DNA of 64,000 bases from Amycolatopsis sp. WAC 01376 (GTDB taxonomy: Bacteria; Actinomycetota; Actinomycetes; Mycobacteriales; Pseudonocardiaceae). The stretch covers positions 744,001 to 808,000 of the forward strand of contig NZ_QHKL01000003.1 in NCBI RefSeq assembly GCF_003947415.1. The letters run 5' to 3'. The stretch's first letter is position 1. Every line of letters begins with the position of its first letter. Of the stretch, positions 41,088 to 49,050 are shown piece by piece. The position numbers and the translations under genes are program-made. The notes under the pieces are model-generated. The model was not told the DNA's origin, made no database searches, and saw only the letters and a list, made by a program, of their open reading frames with translations.

Positions 41088-42260
41088 ATGGCACGAAATC
41101 AAGGGCGCCATCGCATCGCCCGCAGGACCAAGATCGCGACCGCGTTGTTCGGCCTGTCGATCGCGGTCGGTGGGCTGGTGGTGTCCACCACGACCGGCGA
41201 CTCCGACAGCGCCGCCGCGGACGAGGTGGACAAGTCGCAGTTCGTGGACATCACCCAGGTCCGGCCGAACGTCGACAAGCCGGAACCGGGCCGGAACGCC
41301 TCCACGGGTTCGTTCACCGTCGACTGCGGCAAGAACGAGAACGGGCATTTCAATCCCGACAACTTCATCGCGCAGCCGGGTGTCCGCAACGGTGCCCAGC
41401 ATCTGCACGATTACGTCGGAAACCTTTCCACGAACGCGGATTCGGACAACGACAGCCTGCTGGGCGCCGGCACCACCTGCGAGAACGGTGACGAGTCGAC
41501 GTACTTCTGGCCGGTGGTGCGGATCGACACCGCGGAGGAAGCCGAAGGGCGACAGAACCAGAACCAGGATCAGCAGCAGAGTGGCCGGGACCAGAACCGC
41601 GACGGTGACCGGAACCGGCAGCGGAACCAGGACAACGACCAGCAGAACCAGCAGAACAACCAGAACCAGGACCAGCAGAACCAGGCTCAACTGGAAGAGC
41701 CGAACGCGGACAACGAACTCGCCGGCAACGACGGGGAGATCCAGCGGCCCGCGGTCGTCGACATCACCTTCAAGGGCAATGCCCAGGAGAAGGTGCAGGA
41801 GATGCCGAAGTTCCTCCGGATCCTTTACGGTGACGCGAAAGTCACCACCAACGGTCCCGCCAACGCGCGGGAGAGCTGGACCTGCACCGGTTTCGAGAAC
41901 AGGGTGATCAAGCAGTACCCGATCTGCCCCGAGGGCAGCGACGTCAAGCGGGTGCACACGTTCCCGAGCTGTCTCGACGGCAACAACATCGACAGCGAGA
42001 ATCACCGGGACCACATCAAGTACCCGGACGAGAACGGCGAATGCGCGAACGGCCTCACCGCCGTCCCGGAGCTCACGATCTCACTGACCTACGAGATCCC
42101 CCGGCAGATCCAGGTCAACGGCCAGTACAAAGTGGACTCTTTCCCCGAAGAGGACCACAACCCGTTCTCCGATCACGACGATTTCGCGAACGTGATGTCG
42201 GACCAGATCATGGACCGGCTCGTCGACTGCGTCAACGAAGGCCGCAAGTGCCGCGAATGA
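41088..42260 (+). CDS. secreted DUF1996-like protein with Gln/Asn-rich insert
   Basis: 390 aa, start ATG 41088 behind GAGGTGAG. Basic N-terminus, hydrophobic signal sequence IATALFGLSIAVGGLVV, then a DUF1996-type domain (FTVDCGKNENGHFNPDNF, GAQHLHDYVGN, later WTCTGF, RVHTFPSCLDG and HRDHIKYP). The usual domain is interrupted around residues 148-205 by a low-complexity Gln/Asn/Asp/Arg tract. Paired Cys suggest disulfides. The family is found in secreted proteins of actinobacteria and fungi with no firm function. It lies 202 bp after the anti-sigma gene. Confidence 0.8.
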   Translation: MARNQGRHRIARRTKIATALFGLSIAVGGLVVSTTTGDSDSAAADEVDKSQFVDITQVRPNVDKPEPGRNASTGSFTVDCGKNENGHFNPDNFIAQPGVRNGAQHLHDYVGNLSTNADSDNDSLLGAGTTCENGDESTYFWPVVRIDTAEEAEGRQNQNQDQQQSGRDQNRDGDRNRQRNQDNDQQNQQNNQNQDQQNQAQLEEPNADNELAGNDGEIQRPAVVDITFKGNAQEKVQEMPKFLRILYGDAKVTTNGPANARESWTCTGFENRVIKQYPICPEGSDVKRVHTFPSCLDGNNIDSENHRDHIKYPDENGECANGLTAVPELTISLTYEIPRQIQVNGQYKVDSFPEEDHNPFSDHDDFANVMSDQIMDRLVDCVNEGRKCRE

Positions 42261-42308
42261 CGCACTGAAACGGAAGCAGGAACCTGCGAAGAGAAAGGAA
42301 GATACTCC

Positions 42309-42351
42309 GGCCCGGCGGGTCCCCCCTTACACCTCACCCACCCGCCGGGCC
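42309..42351. terminator. strong GC stem-loop after the DUF1996 gene
   Basis: GGCCCGGCGGGT (42309-42320) pairs exactly with ACCCGCCGGGCC (42340-42351) around a 19-nt C-rich loop, 49 bp downstream of the stop codon. No T tract, as is common for actinobacterial hairpin terminators. Confidence 0.65.
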
Positions 42352-42469
42352 GGCCCTCCCCGGAAAACGGATCGACACAACTGAAGAACGCTCCGCAAGC
42401 GTTCACCCGCCCTGTCGGCGGCTTCCCGAGGGAGGCTCGCCGGCGGGGCACTTTCGGTAGGTTGGCGGT

Positions 42470-43027
42470 ATGGGTGAGCAAAAGGACCGCATGCTGCGCG
42501 GGGAGCTGTACCGGGACAACGACCCTGAACTGGTCTCGGACCGCAGGCGTGCGCAGGCGCTCGTCGACCGGTTCAACGGCACAGGCGGCGAAGAGACCGG
42601 TGAGCGGGACACGATTTTGCGTGAGTTGCTGGGCAAACTCGGCGAAGGTTCCTGGATCATGCCGCGGTTCCAGTGCGACTACGGCTATCTGATCGAGATC
42701 GGCGCCAACAGTTTCCTCAACTACGACGCCATCCTGCTCGACTGCGCGCCGATCAAGATCGGCTCGGACTGCTCGATCGGCCCGCGCTGCCAGCTGCTGA
42801 CCGCGCTGCATCCGATGGAGGACCACGAACTGCGGCGGGCTCGCTGGGAATCGGCCGCGCCGATCACCATCGGGGACAACGTCTGGTTCGGCGGCGGCGT
42901 CATCGTCTGCGCCGGGGTCACCATCGGCGACGACACCGTGGTGGGCGCGGGGAGTGTGGTCACCCGCGACCTGCCGTCGAAAGTGTTCGCGGCGGGCAAC
43001 CCGGCCCGCGTCATCCGCGAGCTCTGA
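42470..43027 (+). CDS. maltose O-acetyltransferase-like hexapeptide transferase
   Basis: 185 aa, left-handed beta-helix acetyltransferase of the Maa/NodL/LacA group. N-terminal helix MLRGELYRDNDPELVSDR, then hexapeptide repeats (IEIGANSFLNYDAILLDCAPIKIGSDCSIGPRC) and the acceptor His in LLTALHPMEDHELRR, ending GAGSVVTRDLPSKVFAAGNPARVIREL. It acetylates a sugar or similar hydroxyl with acetyl-CoA; the acceptor is unknown. Convergent with the Lrp gene, 4 bp between stops. Confidence 0.9.
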   Translation: MGEQKDRMLRGELYRDNDPELVSDRRRAQALVDRFNGTGGEETGERDTILRELLGKLGEGSWIMPRFQCDYGYLIEIGANSFLNYDAILLDCAPIKIGSDCSIGPRCQLLTALHPMEDHELRRARWESAAPITIGDNVWFGGGVIVCAGVTIGDDTVVGAGSVVTRDLPSKVFAAGNPARVIREL

Positions 43028-43031
43028 GGTT

Positions 43032-43499
43032 CTACCGGTCCACCGGCGTGATCCGCGTGCGCCGGCTGTGCTCGAACACCATCGAGGTGCGCACGTCGGC
43101 CACCTCGGGGCGTTCGGTCAGCTTGTCGATCACGAAGGCGTAGAGGCTGTCGTTGTCCGGGACCGCGACATGCAGGATGAAGTCCTCGGTCCCGGTGGTC
43201 ACGTAGAGCCCGACGAGGTCGGGGAGGGCGTTGACCCAGTTCCGGAAGCCTTCGATGTTCCGTCGCGAGGGCGGGCGCACCCGCACCGCGATGAGCGCCT
43301 GCACCCCGCGGCCGATCGACGGCAGGTCCACGTCCAGCAGCGCGCCGCGGATGACGCCGCGTTCCCGCAGCCCGCGGGTGCGGTCCAGCGCGGTGGTCGG
43401 CGAAACGCCCACCGCGGCGGCCACTTCGCGGTTGGTCTTCCGTGCGTCCGACTGCAATTGCGCCAGGATCGCCTTATCAAGTTCGTCCAAGCGCGCCAT
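43032..43499 (-). CDS. Lrp/AsnC-family regulator
   Basis: 155 aa. Helix-turn-helix at residues ~5-50 (LDKAILAQLQSDARKTNREVAAAVGVSPTTALDRTRGL) and an AsnC ligand domain (ALIAVRV, VGLYVTTGTEDFILHVAVPD). Divergent, with a 103-bp gap, from the DUF2000 gene; a strong dyad in the gap is the likely operator. Probably senses an amino acid or related metabolite. Confidence 0.92.
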   Translation of the reverse strand: MARLDELDKAILAQLQSDARKTNREVAAAVGVSPTTALDRTRGLRERGVIRGALLDVDLPSIGRGVQALIAVRVRPPSRRNIEGFRNWVNALPDLVGLYVTTGTEDFILHVAVPDNDSLYAFVIDKLTERPEVADVRTSMVFEHSRRTRITPVDR

Positions 43500-43522
43500 C
43501 TCAGCCCTTCCACCGTATTAAG

Positions 43523-43548
43523 TACGAGTACGGTGGACTGTACTCGTA
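43523..43548. promoter_or_regulatory. palindromic operator candidate for the Lrp regulator
   Basis: TACGAGTAC (43523-43531) and GTACTCGTA (43540-43548) form a perfect 9-bp dyad with 8-nt spacer. A related GAGTACGGTAC lies at the start of the DUF2000 coding region. The spacing fits an Lrp-type dimer site controlling both divergent genes. Confidence 0.65.
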
Positions 43549-43602
43549 TGTCCTCTTAGCTTGGCCTTGTTCATCCGTTGATGTGAGCAGGAGATCAGCT
43601 GA

Positions 43603-44079
43603 ATGTCCGAGTACGGTACGGCCATCGGATTCACCCCCGACGAGATCGACCTCACCGCGTCCACCCGATCGGCGAGGTTGAAGTGGGTCATCGTGGTCAA
43701 CAGCGAGCTGCCGCCCGGCCGTGCGGTCAACGCGGCGGTCTGCACCGCCGTCGCCACGGCGAAGTCCGTGACCGGTCTCCTGGGAGACGAAGCGGTCGAC
43801 GCGAACGGCGAGCACTACACCGGCCTGCCCTGGGTCGGCTGCTCGATTCTGTCGGCCGACGCGGAGAAGCTGCGCGCCATCCGTGCCAAGGCCGCGGCCT
43901 CGCCGGGGTGCCACGTCGCCGACATGCCAGCCGTCGCCCAGCAGATCCGGGTCTACACCGATTTCCTCGCGACGATGAAGGAGATCCCGACCGAGGAGAT
44001 GGACTTCTGCGCGATCGGCATCGTCGGCCCGCGCAACCGGATCGACAAACTGGTCGGGAAGTTGCCGCTGATGCCGTGA
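43603..44079 (+). CDS. DUF2000 family protein (PTH2-like fold)
   Basis: 158 aa. The segments LKWVIVVNSELPPGRAVNAAVCTAVATA and HYTGLPWVGCSILSAD identify DUF2000, related in fold to peptidyl-tRNA hydrolase 2. Its role is unknown; members are often next to Lrp/AsnC regulators, as here. Start ATG 43603 behind AGGAGA. Confidence 0.82.
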   Translation: MSEYGTAIGFTPDEIDLTASTRSARLKWVIVVNSELPPGRAVNAAVCTAVATAKSVTGLLGDEAVDANGEHYTGLPWVGCSILSADAEKLRAIRAKAAASPGCHVADMPAVAQQIRVYTDFLATMKEIPTEEMDFCAIGIVGPRNRIDKLVGKLPLMP

Positions 44080-44423
44080 GCGGGTGGCCGTTCGGTACAG
44101 GTGGTCGTGAGTGGCGATTCGTGTTCTAACCCGAAACGCCACCTGCAGGAAGGGGTGAAGGTCGAGTTTCCTCGGCTGAGCCGAGGGAAGGGGGCCTTCA
44201 CGCGCTGTCGCTGTAGTGCCGAGGCTCCAGGGGGCGTTCCTGCCCGCCCGTCTGCCTCGGGCCAGGCTGAGCTCAGGGGCAGGGTCCCGGCAAAGTCGCA
44301 TAATCGCTGTTCGGTTCTGGGTCGTGTGCTACTCGAGGCGTGCGCCAAGCCCCTGGGTGTCCATAAGGGACACTTTCGAGCGGTGAAATGTCTGATTGAT
44401 GGCTGGATGTGCGGTTCTTGATG

Positions 44424-44475
44424 GGGGTCGTGAGTGGCAATGATCGTTAGAACGATCATTGCCACTCACGACCCC
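44424..44475. repeat. perfect 25-bp palindrome with 2-nt centre (sister of 22645)
   Basis: Arms 44424-44448 and 44451-44475 pair exactly around AG. The left arm starts GGGGTCGTGAGTGG as at 22645; it differs from that copy at two positions, and the opposite arm carries both matching changes. This implies that pairing is maintained or that arms are copied from one another. Confidence 0.87.
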
Positions 44476-44639
44476 TTCACAAAGCGCCCGAATCGGGCAC
44501 TGTTACCTGGAAAGGGTCCCCTGTGGACAGTCGAGGAGGTGTCAGGCCACTGTGACGGGCCCGCACCCGTCATCAGAACCCGAATTGTCACTCGCCACTC
44601 ACCTCACCAGCGGTTATGCGACTTTGCAGGGACCCTGAT

Positions 44640-44671
44640 CTTCAGGGTAGGGAAGGAGGCCCTCACGGACC
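44640..44671 (-). repeat. second copy of the 32-bp dispersed repeat
   Basis: Reverse complement matches 35294-35325 at 31 of 32 positions. This copy is intergenic, within the 660-bp nested element, while the other forms coding sequence. Confidence 0.8.
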
Positions 44672-44761
44672 CGCGATCCCGACCCACCCGCCGTAGGCAC
44701 CTGGAACACGGTCGGCCCTAACCCGAAACGCCACTCACGACCACCTGTACCGACGCCGGCT

Positions 44762-45553
44762 TCAGCCTTCGAGGAGGTCCCGCAGCGCTTCGGTGAACTG
44801 GGCGGGGTTCCGTTGTGGCGCCAGATGTGCCCCGGGCATCTCGGTGAACGGCAGACCCAGTTCGAGCGCGAGGACCTTCGCGGGCTGGTAGTGGTAGTGC
44901 CCCCGGCTGCCGACGCCCGCGACAGGGACGATCTCGGTCCTCGTCTTCCGCAGCGCCCGAAGGTCGGGAAGGTAGTCGAGGATCTCGGCCAGTTCGCGGC
45001 CGAAGAGCCGTTTCCAGTCCTCCTCGTTCGGCAGCCGGATCGCGCGCAGTTCGGGCAGCGCGGCGCCGGCGATCCCGTCGGTGAACCGTTTGAACGCCCC
45101 CATCAGGTCGCCTGCCTGAGCGAGCCGGACCTGCGCGTTGGCCTCGTCGAGCCAGCCGAGCGCGTCCGGCAGCAGCTGGATGGCGGGGGGCTCGTGGGCG
45201 ACCAGCACGGTCGCCGCGTCCGGGTAGCGGGCGACGAGGTCGAGACCGATCATGGCGCCCGCGCTGGTCCCGAACACGCTGGCGGGCCCGCCGCCGACGT
45301 GCTGAAGAACCGCGTGGGCGTCGTCGGCCTGCTTCGGCACACTGACCGGACCGGTGCTGGTGTCGGTGCTGCGGAAGTGACCACGCCGGTCGTAGGTGAC
45401 GACGGTGTAGTCGTCGGCGAGCAGCTTCGTCATCGCCCGGAACGTGTCCGCCGAGCCCAGCCCACCGGCGATCAGGAGCAGAAGCGGCCCTTCGCCGGTG
45501 CTGCGGACGTACAGCTCACCGTCCTCGACCGGACAACGACTCTCCGAGATCAT
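44762..45553 (-). CDS. alpha/beta hydrolase
   Basis: 263 aa from ATG 45553; the frame opens four codons earlier at a TTG. Strand-turn LLLIAGGLGSADTF oxyanion loop, TVVTYDRRGHFRS, nucleophile elbow FGTSAGAMIG (G-x-S-x-G) near residue 95 and the end MPGAHLAPQRNP with the likely catalytic His. General alpha/beta hydrolase of the type annotated as esterases or haloperoxidase-like; no substrate clue. It is 31 bp upstream-side neighbour of ipdC in the reverse orientation order, i.e. it follows ipdC on the same strand and could be read with it. Confidence 0.83.
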   Translation of the reverse strand: MISESRCPVEDGELYVRSTGEGPLLLLIAGGLGSADTFRAMTKLLADDYTVVTYDRRGHFRSTDTSTGPVSVPKQADDAHAVLQHVGGGPASVFGTSAGAMIGLDLVARYPDAATVLVAHEPPAIQLLPDALGWLDEANAQVRLAQAGDLMGAFKRFTDGIAGAALPELRAIRLPNEEDWKRLFGRELAEILDYLPDLRALRKTRTEIVPVAGVGSRGHYHYQPAKVLALELGLPFTEMPGAHLAPQRNPAQFTEALRDLLEG

Positions 45554-45584
45554 GGCCGAAGTCAAGCACAGCGCGTTCGGCCCC

Positions 45585-46631
45585 TCACTCCGAGGCCAGC
45601 CGCCGCAGGATGCCGGTGGCGTCGGCCACGATGGTCTCGATGAGGTCGCCGACCGCGGGCAGGTCGTCGAGCAGGCCGACGACCTGCCCGGACGCCAGCA
45701 CCCCGGCGCTCCGGTCGCCCTCGACGAGCCCGGCGCGCAGCAGCATCGGCGTGTTGGCGGCCATCAGGACCTGCGACCAGGTCCGGTCGCCGCCACGTTT
45801 CATCCGCACTCCCTCGATGGCCAGCGAGCGCCACGACAGCCCGGTCAGTTTCCGGAACTTCGAGGCGTTGCGGGCGGCCCTGGCGAGCCCGCGCACCGGA
45901 CCGGCGGACTCGAGCGCGTCGACCAGTTCCGTGCGGAGGACGCGATGCGGCATCCCGTCCACCTTGCGGGTGACGACGGTGCCGTTGAGGTCACGGGCGA
46001 GGTAGGCCTGCTTGATCTCGTCGGGCACGGTGCTTTCCCTCGTCAGGAGGAACCGGGTGCCCATGGCGACGCCGGCCGCCCCGTAGGCGAGCGCGGCGGC
46101 CAGCCCCCGGCCGTCGAAGAAGCCGCCCGCCGCGACCACCGGGATGTCGACGGCGTCCAGCACCGACGGCAGCAGCAGTGTCGTCGCGACCCCGCCGGTG
46201 TGCCCGCCGCCCTCGCCGCCCTGCACGATGACGGCGTCGGCGCCCCAGCCCGCGACCTTCTCCGCGTGCCTGGCCGCGCCGACCGAAGGGACGACGAGGA
46301 CGCCGTTGTCCTTGAGTCGCGCGATCATGTCCTTCTTCGGCGCGAGCGCGAAGGACGCGACGCGGACCTCCTCGGTGATGAGCAGTTCCACCCGGCGCGC
46401 GGCATCTTCGGCGTCCGCGCGGAGATTGACGCCGAACGGCTGGGATGTGCGGCTCTTGACCTCCCTGATGGCCGCCGCCAGCTCGTCGTAGGTCATCGTC
46501 GCGGACGCGAGGATGCCGAGGCCGCCCGCTTCCGCCGTCGCGGACACCAGCCGCGGCCCGGCGACCCAGCCCATCCCGGTCTGCACGATCGGATGCCGGA
46601 TCCCGGCCAGCTCGGTCAGCGCGGTCTTCAC
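45585..46631 (-). CDS. ipdC: IpdC: FMN-dependent nitronate-monooxygenase-like reductase
   Basis: 348 aa (Rv3553 about 355), TIM-barrel of the 2-nitropropane dioxygenase family: HPIVQTGMGWVAGPRLVSA, QPFGVNLRADA, IVQGGEGGGHTGG and IPVVAAGGFFDGRGLAAAL, the phosphate-binding FMN loop. IpdC is required in HIP-CoA catabolism and is encoded next to ipdAB in the same order as in M. tuberculosis (here echA20-ipdA-ipdB-ipdC). Start overlaps the ipdB stop by ATGA. Confidence 0.9.
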   Translation of the reverse strand: MKTALTELAGIRHPIVQTGMGWVAGPRLVSATAEAGGLGILASATMTYDELAAAIREVKSRTSQPFGVNLRADAEDAARRVELLITEEVRVASFALAPKKDMIARLKDNGVLVVPSVGAARHAEKVAGWGADAVIVQGGEGGGHTGGVATTLLLPSVLDAVDIPVVAAGGFFDGRGLAAALAYGAAGVAMGTRFLLTRESTVPDEIKQAYLARDLNGTVVTRKVDGMPHRVLRTELVDALESAGPVRGLARAARNASKFRKLTGLSWRSLAIEGVRMKRGGDRTWSQVLMAANTPMLLRAGLVEGDRSAGVLASGQVVGLLDDLPAVGDLIETIVADATGILRRLASE

Positions 46632-47353
46632 GACGGGACTTCCTTGTCCCGCAAGGACTTCGGATCCAGGCTGGTGCGGATCAACAGCAGCTCGGCCTCG
46701 GTCGGCAGCCGGGACTCGGTGACCCCGTCGGTGCTCAGCGGGAACGACGTCGCCTCGACGACCTCGTCCACGGAAACCCCCGGATGTACGGAAAGCAGCC
46801 TCGGCGCGTGGTCTTCACCGCCGAAATCCAGGACGCCGAGGTTGGTGACGACGCGGTGGACGTCGTGATACCGCAACCCGGCCTCGCGGGCCTTGACGTA
46901 ACCGACGCCGGACACGACGTCGACCTGCTCGACGAAGACCCGCTTGCTGTGCCGCGGAACCCAGTAGCTCGTGCGGTGGTTGGCCGTATTCCCCGGCCCG
47001 CCCCGAACGCCGAGAAGTTGTTTCTTGGGCTGGGAATGCTCGCCGATCGCCGAGATGTTCTGGTTGCCGTCGCCGTCGATCTGGTTGGCGCCCATCACGA
47101 CATGCCGTTTTCCGCGCGGTACCACGGTGTCGAGGACCTTGCGGAACGGCTGCCAGCCTTCGACGACGGCGTCGGAGGTCATCAGATACGCCTCGCCGTC
47201 GGACAGCAGGATGTCCGGTTCGAACGTCAGCCTGGCGAGCCTGGCGCCCAGCGACGGGATGAACCCCATGGGGCTCACCACGATTTCTCCGTCACCGCGG
47301 AACAATTCGGCGCAGGCCACGACAGCCACTTCGGCACGACTGATGTCACTCAT
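46628..47353 (-). CDS. ipdB: IpdB: COCHEA-CoA hydrolase beta subunit
   Basis: 241 aa, CoA-transferase family I fold without the catalytic Glu role of transferases. Segments VVMGANQIDGDGNQNISAIG and VVTNLGVLDFGGEDHAPRL are typical of the family. IpdA and IpdB form a heterotetrameric enzyme that hydrolytically opens the last steroid ring (COCHEA-CoA). Start ATG 47353 overlaps the ipdA stop. Confidence 0.92.
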   Translation of the reverse strand: MSDISRAEVAVVACAELFRGDGEIVVSPMGFIPSLGARLARLTFEPDILLSDGEAYLMTSDAVVEGWQPFRKVLDTVVPRGKRHVVMGANQIDGDGNQNISAIGEHSQPKKQLLGVRGGPGNTANHRTSYWVPRHSKRVFVEQVDVVSGVGYVKAREAGLRYHDVHRVVTNLGVLDFGGEDHAPRLLSVHPGVSVDEVVEATSFPLSTDGVTESRLPTEAELLLIRTSLDPKSLRDKEVPS

Positions 47354-48210
47354 GCGGACTCCCCGAATTCGGCGACGGCCTTCTGGTACTGCGCTTCGTC
47401 ACCGGACAGGAACCTGTCGACGAAGTGCGGCCACGCGTCGAGATCCTTGGCCGCTTCGGCGTAGTGACGCTGGAAACGTTCGTCGCGTCCGTAGTCCGGG
47501 ACAGCGGTGGTGAAATGCGCGCCGTTCGGCGTTTCGGCCACCCCGGTGACGAGCATCCGGCTCAGCAGCAGGCTCTGCACCGGCCCAGCTTCGGCGAGTT
47601 CGGCCGTCTCCACGATCTTTTCCGTGGACACGTAACACTTTTCGGCGGCCAGAGCGAACAGTTCGTCGAAATACGGATCCGGCCCGAGATACTGCGCGTT
47701 GCCCCGGGCGTCGGCGCGGTTGAGGTGGACGAAGGCCGCGTCGAGCTCGAGGGCGGGCACGGCCAGCAGCTCTTCGGCGTCGTCGTACGGGGATCGGACG
47801 GTGCGCAACGACGGGTTCAGGTCCATGACGCCGGAGCCGAGTCCTGCCCGCGTCGGAAGGAACGGAAGTCGTTGCGCGGCAGCGGAAAGGCCGGTCCCGA
47901 ACACGCCTTCGTCGTACTCGGTGACGGAGATCGACCCGGACTCCCGCGCCCGGGAGAACCACGGGTCGTAGGGGATCGAGTCCAGGGTGACGAAGCCGAA
48001 GACGAGATGCTTGATCTTGCCCGCCGAGGCCAGCAGCCCGACGTCCGGGCCGCCGTAGGAGACCACGGTGAGATCCTTGACCGGCGAGCGCAGGATCGCG
48101 CGCACCAGCGCCATCGGCTTGCGCCGCGAGCCCCAGCCGCCGATCCCGATCGTCATGCCGTCCCGCAGTTCGGCGGCGATCTCGTCCGGCGTCATCCGCT
48201 TGTCGGCCAT
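47350..48210 (-). CDS. ipdA: IpdA: COCHEA-CoA hydrolase alpha subunit
   Basis: 286 aa (Rv3551 about 292), start ATG 48210 (GTG 48213 possible), overlapping the echA20 stop. CoA-transferase family I alpha subunit with MTIGIGGWGSRRKPMALVRAI and ELDAAFVHLNRADARGNAQYLG. Partner of IpdB in ring D opening. A member of the KstR2 regulon in known actinobacteria, consistent with the degenerate KstR2 box at 48987. Confidence 0.92.
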   Translation of the reverse strand: MADKRMTPDEIAAELRDGMTIGIGGWGSRRKPMALVRAILRSPVKDLTVVSYGGPDVGLLASAGKIKHLVFGFVTLDSIPYDPWFSRARESGSISVTEYDEGVFGTGLSAAAQRLPFLPTRAGLGSGVMDLNPSLRTVRSPYDDAEELLAVPALELDAAFVHLNRADARGNAQYLGPDPYFDELFALAAEKCYVSTEKIVETAELAEAGPVQSLLLSRMLVTGVAETPNGAHFTTAVPDYGRDERFQRHYAEAAKDLDAWPHFVDRFLSGDEAQYQKAVAEFGESA

Positions 48211-48959
48211 CACTTCCCCTTACCGTCCAAGAACTCCTGGCGCGCGCCGTCGGAGACGCCCGCCAGGTTGAGTTCGAAGGTGAATCCCTGCTCGAAGCGG
48301 TAGCTGCGATGCACGGGCTGGACGTCGATGCCGTTGATGGCCTGTTTCGCGGCGCGGATCACGCGGGTGTCCTTCGCCGCGATCTGCCGCGCGACACCGA
48401 GCGCGGTCTCGTCGAGCTCCTCCCGCGAGACCACGGCGTAGACGGAACCGTGGTGGTGCAACTGGGCCGCGGTGATCGTCGACGCCGTGTAGTACAAGGC
48501 GCGCATCAGATGCTGGGGGACCAGCCGCGAGAGATGGGTCGCCGCGCCGAGCGCGCCGCGGTCGACCTCCGGGAGCCCGAAGGTCGCGTCCTCGCTGGCG
48601 ATCACCACGTCCGCGTTGCCGGCCAGGCCGACCCCGCCGCCGAGACAGAAGCCCTGCACCGCGGCGATCACCGGGACCGCGCAGTCGTACACGGCGGAGA
48701 ACGCCGCCGCGCAGCCCTCGTTCGCGCCGATCAGCGCGCCGTACCCGGGATCGCGCTGGATCTCCTTGATGTCGACCCCGGCGTTGAACCCGCGGCCTTC
48801 CGCGCGCAGCACCACCACATGGGTCGCGGGATCGCGTCCGGCATCGGTGACGGCGGAGGCGAGGGCGAACCAGCCCTTCACGCTCAGCGCGTTCACCGGG
48901 GGCGCGTCGACCGTGACCACGGCGATGCCGGGCTCCGGTGAGTGGGTGGAAACGGTCAT
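48210..48959 (-). CDS. echA20: EchA20: ring C-opening crotonase-family hydrolase
   Basis: 249 aa (Rv3550 about 247). Crotonase fold with oxyanion loops GFNAGVDIKE and GFCLGGGVGLAGNADVVIAS, and the E/D region FGLPEVDRGALGAATHLS. EchA20 hydrolyses ring D/C of the HIEC-CoA intermediate before IpdAB. First of the leftward operon echA20-ipdA-ipdB-ipdC, divergent from two SDR genes as in Rv3550/Rv3549c. Confidence 0.92.
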   Translation of the reverse strand: MTVSTHSPEPGIAVVTVDAPPVNALSVKGWFALASAVTDAGRDPATHVVVLRAEGRGFNAGVDIKEIQRDPGYGALIGANEGCAAAFSAVYDCAVPVIAAVQGFCLGGGVGLAGNADVVIASEDATFGLPEVDRGALGAATHLSRLVPQHLMRALYYTASTITAAQLHHHGSVYAVVSREELDETALGVARQIAAKDTRVIRAAKQAINGIDVQPVHRSYRFEQGFTFELNLAGVSDGARQEFLDGKGK

Positions 48960-48986
48960 CGTGCACCCTTCTCAGCTACCAAACCT

Positions 48987-49000
48987 AGCACTTGCTTGGT
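48987..49000. promoter_or_regulatory. KstR2-type operator, 8 of 10 fixed positions
   Basis: AGCACTTGCTTGGT compared with AnCAAGnnCTTGnT differs only at two bases of the left half-site; the right half is perfect and identical to that at 29957. It sits in the 91-bp gap between divergent echA20 and SDR genes. Confidence 0.68.
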
Positions 49001-49050
49001 ACGTTAGCAGGACGTCCGGCCCGGGTACAGCGACGTGAAGGAGGCCTCGC

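Larger units (their letters stand above)
44093..44752. repeat. 660-bp nested inverted-repeat element
   Basis: Outer arms 44093-44116 and 44729-44752 are 24-bp perfect inverted repeats (CGGTACAGGTGGTCGTGAGT begins the left arm). Inside, 44280-44309 and 44608-44637 form a second inverted pair, 28 of 30 positions matching. At the middle sits the perfect palindrome 44424-44475. It carries no credible gene and no transposase, and fills the convergent gap between DUF2000 and a hydrolase. It could be a MITE-like element or a large folded terminator or RNA. Confidence 0.78.

Noticed and set aside
44093..44752. Insertion sequence
   Set aside because: Terminal inverted repeats are present but no transposase or remnant is encoded and no target duplication was evident by eye, so it is listed as a repeat element only.
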